Origin: JBAXTE01 sp038240835
GTDB lineage: Bacteria > Bacteroidota > Bacteroidia > Bacteroidales > WCHB1-69
Length of the DNA stretch: 27,223 bases
Direction: 5' to 3'
Assembly (NCBI GenBank): GCA_038240835.1
Contig: JBBRGJ010000033.1
Location: 1-27,223 of the forward strand
Of the stretch, positions 23,989-27,223 are shown one piece after another. Below the pieces are notes generated by a model. It had not been told where the DNA came from. It saw only the letters and a program-made list of their open reading frames with translations, and searched no databases. A program made the translations under genes and the position numbers. Position 1 is the first letter of the stretch; every line of letters starts with the position of its first letter.

Positions 23989-26337
23989 ATGGCATTAAAC
24001 ACGAATTTTTTAAATGATTTAAATCCTGTTCAGCAAGAGGCTGCCAAAGCTTTTAAAGGTCCCTCATTAATTATTGCAGGTGCAGGCTCCGGTAAAACAA
24101 GGGTGCTCACCTACCGAATTGCATACATGATTCAGCAAAAGGTGGATCCATTTAATATTCTATCACTTACCTTTACCAACAAAGCAGCGAAAGAGATGAA
24201 AGAGAGAGTTCTGAAGTTGATTGGAGGGAGTGAAGCTCGTAATGTGTGGATGGGTACTTTTCACTCTATTTTTGCTAGAATTCTCAGAAGCGAAGCGGAA
24301 CTATTGGGATATTCATCCGCTTTTACTATTTTTGATACTGACGATGTGAAAAGTCTTTTAAAATCAATTGTCAAAGAGCTTGATTTAGACTCTAAAGTAT
24401 ATACTCCCGGCTATCTTATTGGCCGAATTTCGATGGCTAAAAACAATTTAATCTCAGACTCGGAATACAATCAAAACACGGAGATTTTGGCAACCGACAG
24501 ATCGGCGCAAAAACCTCGGACAGGAGAAGTTTTTTCTATCTATAATAAAAGGTTGAGAAAATCAAATGCCATGGATTTTGACGACCTACTATTCAACACC
24601 AATATCCTTTTTAGAGATCACCCCACAATATTGTACAAATATCAACAGAAATTCAAATACATATTAGTAGATGAATACCAAGACACCAATCATGCACAAT
24701 ATTTAATTTTAAAAAAGCTATCAGCTTCCAACGAAAATATTTGCGTGGTGGGAGATGACGCTCAAAGTATTTATGCATTTAGAGGGGCCAATATTCAAAA
24801 TATATTAAATTTCAAAAAAAATTACCCCAGCTACCAACTTTTTAAACTTGAGCAAAACTACCGCTCTACTAAAAACATTGTAAACGGTGCCAACAGTTTA
24901 ATCAAAAACAATCAGAAACAGATTGAAAAAAACATTTGGACATCGAATCAAGAGGGTGATAAAATAACAATTTTCGAATCTGAAAGCGAAAGTGGAGAAG
25001 GAAAAAGAATTGCACAATCTATTTTGGAAGCCATTAAAGAGAATGAGATGCAGTTTTCTGATTTTGCTATACTTTATCGGACCAATGCTCAATCGAGAGC
25101 CTTTGAGGAAGCTTTTCGAAAACAAAATATCGCCTACCAGATTTTTGGCGGACTCTCCTTTTACAAACGGAAAGAGATTAAAGATCTTCTGGCATATTTC
25201 AGGCTCACCATCAATCCTTTTGACGAAGAAGCGCTAAAACGGGTAATAAACTATCCAGCCAGAGGATTGGGTCAAACAACCTTGGAGCGAATCATTATTA
25301 AAAGTAGCGAAACAGGAATTCCCATGTGGACCATACTTTCAAAACCAAGAGAGTTTCAACTGGCCGTAAACGGGCCTACTGCGGAAAAACTCGTCGATTT
25401 TTCGATGATGATTGAAAGTTTCAGAGTTCAGTTAGAGACCACCAATGCATACGACTTGGCTTTTTTAATTGCCCAATCGTCTGGTATTCTCAAAGACCTT
25501 CAATCAAAAATAGCTGAAGAGCCCGAACATCTTCAAAATGCAGAAGCATTATTAAATGCCATTCAAGATTTTATCGATGGGGAATCCGAACCTTCTATAA
25601 ATGATGAACCTGTGCAAGAATTTAAAACCCTAACTCAATTCTTAAGCGAAGTGTCGTTAATGACCGATTTGGAGGAGACTTCTAAAGATAAAAACAAAGA
25701 AATAGATACCAACAAGGTTTCGCTCATGACCATTCACAGTGCAAAGGGACTTGAATTTCCATACGTGTATATTGTTGGACTGGAAGAGAATCTGTTTCCA
25801 TCTTTTATGGCGATGAGTTCTCGGAGTGAACTAGAAGAAGAGAGACGACTCTTTTATGTAGCCCTTACGAGGGGCGAGAAGAAGGTGTTTTTGAGTCACG
25901 CCCAAGGAAGAATGCGATGGGGGCAATATCAGTTTTGCGAACCCAGCCGGTTTATCGACGAGATAGACTCCTCTTTTACGGAACAAATTGCTGTTTCTTC
26001 TTCGGTTTCGGGAAACGAGTCTAAAGGAACTTCCTCTTCAAAACAGAAACTATCCTTTAGAATTGAACCCAAAACAAACCCGCCTGCTTCAATTTCACAA
26101 AAAAACGTAATTGGGAAGTTGAAACGAGTGGACAGTGTAACCTCAGCCTATTCTCCAAAATCAGCCAGCAACAGCATTAATATCTCAAAAGGGCAACACG
26201 TAACCCACGACAAATTTGGGATAGGAGAAGTAATAGACATAGAAGGTGAAGGTTCTAATAAAAAAGCAATTATATTTTTTGACGGGATTGGAGAAAAAAC
26301 ATTACTTTTGCAGTTTGCGAAACTTACCATAATATAA
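23989..26337 (+). CDS. UvrD/PcrA/Rep-type superfamily 1A DNA helicase
   Basis: This is a 782-residue ATP-dependent 3'-5' helicase of the UvrD family, acting in nucleotide excision repair, mismatch repair or replication restart; which one the sequence does not say. Motifs, numbered from the chosen start: Q motif NPVQQEA (12-18), Walker A AGAGSGKT (30-37), Walker B DEYQDTN (228-234), motif III GDDAQSIYAFRGA (255-267), motif IV LEQNYRST (287-294), motif V TIHSAKGLEF (581-590), motif VI FYVALTRG (622-629). A PcrA-like C-terminal Tudor domain begins near 732 (HVTHDKFGIGEVIDIEGEG). I start at 23989 because the 26 residues encoded upstream from 23911 are not helicase-like and cross the promoter. It is divergent from the ribosomal cluster. 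Confidence 0.95.
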   Translation: MALNTNFLNDLNPVQQEAAKAFKGPSLIIAGAGSGKTRVLTYRIAYMIQQKVDPFNILSLTFTNKAAKEMKERVLKLIGGSEARNVWMGTFHSIFARILRSEAELLGYSSAFTIFDTDDVKSLLKSIVKELDLDSKVYTPGYLIGRISMAKNNLISDSEYNQNTEILATDRSAQKPRTGEVFSIYNKRLRKSNAMDFDDLLFNTNILFRDHPTILYKYQQKFKYILVDEYQDTNHAQYLILKKLSASNENICVVGDDAQSIYAFRGANIQNILNFKKNYPSYQLFKLEQNYRSTKNIVNGANSLIKNNQKQIEKNIWTSNQEGDKITIFESESESGEGKRIAQSILEAIKENEMQFSDFAILYRTNAQSRAFEEAFRKQNIAYQIFGGLSFYKRKEIKDLLAYFRLTINPFDEEALKRVINYPARGLGQTTLERIIIKSSETGIPMWTILSKPREFQLAVNGPTAEKLVDFSMMIESFRVQLETTNAYDLAFLIAQSSGILKDLQSKIAEEPEHLQNAEALLNAIQDFIDGESEPSINDEPVQEFKTLTQFLSEVSLMTDLEETSKDKNKEIDTNKVSLMTIHSAKGLEFPYVYIVGLEENLFPSFMAMSSRSELEEERRLFYVALTRGEKKVFLSHAQGRMRWGQYQFCEPSRFIDEIDSSFTEQIAVSSSVSGNESKGTSSSKQKLSFRIEPKTNPPASISQKNVIGKLKRVDSVTSAYSPKSASNSINISKGQHVTHDKFGIGEVIDIEGEGSNKKAIIFFDGIGEKTLLLQFAKLTII

Positions 26338-26368
26338 TTCCCCCATATTATGTAATTGCAATTAAACG

Positions 26369-26393
26369 ATGGGAACGAAACAGAGTTCCCCAT
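26369..26393 (+). other. hairpin between helicase and DUF4290 genes, possible weak terminator
   Basis: ATGGGAAC (26369-26376) pairs with GTTCCCCAT (26385-26393) with one bulged C and an eight-base loop. It is followed by an AT-rich stretch, with five T only about 13 bases later, so termination would be inefficient. A processing or stability role is equally possible. Confidence 0.35.
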
Positions 26394-26432
26394 TATAAAT
26401 AATAATTTTTGACAAAAATAGAAATAAACAAT

Positions 26433-27128
26433 ATGGAATATAACACAGGAAGAGACTATCTTCCAATTAAAGAATATGGCAGAAATGTCAAAAAAATGGT
26501 TTCACATATTCTAACCATTGAAGATCGCGAGAAGAGGACTCAGCTTGCTAAATCTACCGTAAAAGTGATGTCTCAACTAAATCCAAACAACAAGGATTCG
26601 GAAGACTATTGGCATAAACTGTGGGATCATTTGTATATCATTTCTGATTTTAAACTCGACATCGATTCCCCATATCCAATGCCAGAGCCTTCGATGCTTG
26701 CAAAGCGTCCAGATCCAATTGCATACCCTAAAAGCAGAATCCGTTTTCGCCATTATGGTAAAACAATTGAGCAGATGATTGCCAAAGCTAGCAAAATGGA
26801 TGATGGTGAAGAGAAACAAGCATTTGTTGCCGTAATAGGAAATCACCTTAAGAAATTATACATTACTTGGAACATGGATTCCGTAAGTGATGATTTGATT
26901 ATTGACCATTTGGAATTACTTTCGAATGGTAAGTTGAAACTTGATGAGAACTTCCAACTTACGAAGACTCAAGACATTATTATTCAGAACAATCAAGCCC
27001 CAGTTGACACTTCGCTGCTTTCGCTAAAGAGCTTAGCTAGAAACAACAACAAGAGAAAAATTGGTCAACAAAGCAATCAGAAAAACAATAATCAGAAGAA
27101 TTTTAAGAAGAAGTTTCAACCAAAATAA
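26433..27128 (+). CDS. DUF4290 domain protein
   Basis: This is a 231-residue cytoplasmic protein of the uncharacterised DUF4290 family, known to me only from Bacteroidota. The signature is clear: MEYNTGRDYLPIKEYGRNVK at the start, then TIEDREKRTQLAKS (28-41), HKLWDHLYIISDFKLDID (61-78) and MDDGEEKQAFVAVIGNHLKK (122-141). I start at ATG 26433 because the family normally begins MEYNT; a TTG eight codons upstream is not needed. Residues from about 204 to the end are a basic Asn/Gln/Lys-rich tail, probably disordered, which suggests nucleic acid or ribosome contact but is not evidence of it. No signal peptide, membrane segment or catalytic motif was seen. It follows the helicase by 95 bases and precedes an ABC ATPase gene by 12 bases. 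Confidence 0.9.
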   Translation: MEYNTGRDYLPIKEYGRNVKKMVSHILTIEDREKRTQLAKSTVKVMSQLNPNNKDSEDYWHKLWDHLYIISDFKLDIDSPYPMPEPSMLAKRPDPIAYPKSRIRFRHYGKTIEQMIAKASKMDDGEEKQAFVAVIGNHLKKLYITWNMDSVSDDLIIDHLELLSNGKLKLDENFQLTKTQDIIIQNNQAPVDTSLLSLKSLARNNNKRKIGQQSNQKNNNQKNFKKKFQPK

Positions 27129-27140
27129 TGGGGTATAATT

Positions 27141-27223
27141 ATGTCATCATTCATTTTAGAAGCAAGCAATATTGTTAAATCTTACTCTAATCACGTTGCA
27201 TTAGACGATGTAAGTATCAACAT
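27141..27223 (+). CDS. ABC transporter ATP-binding protein (5' end only)
   Basis: Only 27 complete codons lie in the window. The peptide FILEASNIVKSYSNHVALDD followed by VSIN is the usual start of an ABC ATPase, with the A-loop aromatic in KSY and ALDDVS before the first strand of the core. The Walker A motif would begin just beyond the right edge. I infer an ABC-2 or GldA/NatA-like transporter ATPase, but the substrate cannot be told. A GGGG run lies seven bases before the ATG. Confidence 0.75.
   Translation, partial: MSSFILEASNIVKSYSNHVALDDVSIN

Noticed and set aside
26409..26432. TTG start giving DUF4290 eight extra residues.
   Set aside because: The family normally begins MEYNT, which matches the ATG at 26433.
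1..27223. Search for CRISPR arrays, tRNA or rRNA genes, insertion sequences, integrases, toxin-antitoxin or defence genes.
   Set aside because: No repeated spacer pattern, cloverleaf, transposase or defence-type domain was seen on either strand.

Overview
The window looks like a piece of chromosome from a low-GC member of the Bacteroidota, probably Flavobacteriales-like. Four things point there: a type IX secretion (T9SS) type B sorting domain joined to SprB-like and PKD repeats, a DUF4290 gene (a family I know only from this phylum), promoters of the TTTG-N19-TAnnTTTG type, and general scarcity of Shine-Dalgarno sequences. I cannot name a genus.

Layout. (1) Positions 1-285, minus strand: 5' part of queE (queuosine precursor synthesis). 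(2) 286-882: AT-rich divergent intergenic region. (3) 883-4314, plus strand: a two-gene unit encoding a 195-residue exported protein of unknown function and a 946-residue exported multidomain protein with a T9SS type B C-terminus. It ends at a strong bidirectional terminator shared with eno. (4) 4381-5673, minus strand: enolase. (5) 5777-23703, minus strand: one merged str-S10-spc-alpha cluster in the order rpsL-rpsG-fusA-rpsJ-rplC-rplD-rplW-rplB-rpsS-rplV-rpsC-rplP-rpmC-rpsQ-rplN-rplX-rplE-rpsN-rpsH-rplF-rplR-rpsE-rpmD-rplO-secY-map-infA-rpmJ-rpsM-rpsK-rpsD-rpoA-rplQ. It begins at a near-perfect Bacteroidota promoter and ends at a hairpin terminator after rplQ. There is no tuf and no adk in it. 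(6) 23989-27223, plus strand: a UvrD/PcrA-type helicase, a DUF4290 gene and the first codons of an ABC transporter ATPase.

The central block makes both ribosomal subunits' core proteins, EF-G, IF-1, the Sec translocon channel, methionine aminopeptidase and the RNA polymerase alpha subunit, so it couples ribosome supply with transcription, protein export and N-terminal maturation. A second perfect promoter lies in the largest gap of the cluster, between rpsE and rpmD, and could drive the secY-map-infA-rpoA part separately. A perfect AGGAGG stands before rplF only.

No defence system, CRISPR array, mobile element or RNA gene is visible. The best candidates for something undescribed are the exported two-gene unit, whose larger member has about 500 N-terminal residues I cannot assign, and the regulatory details of the ribosomal cluster.
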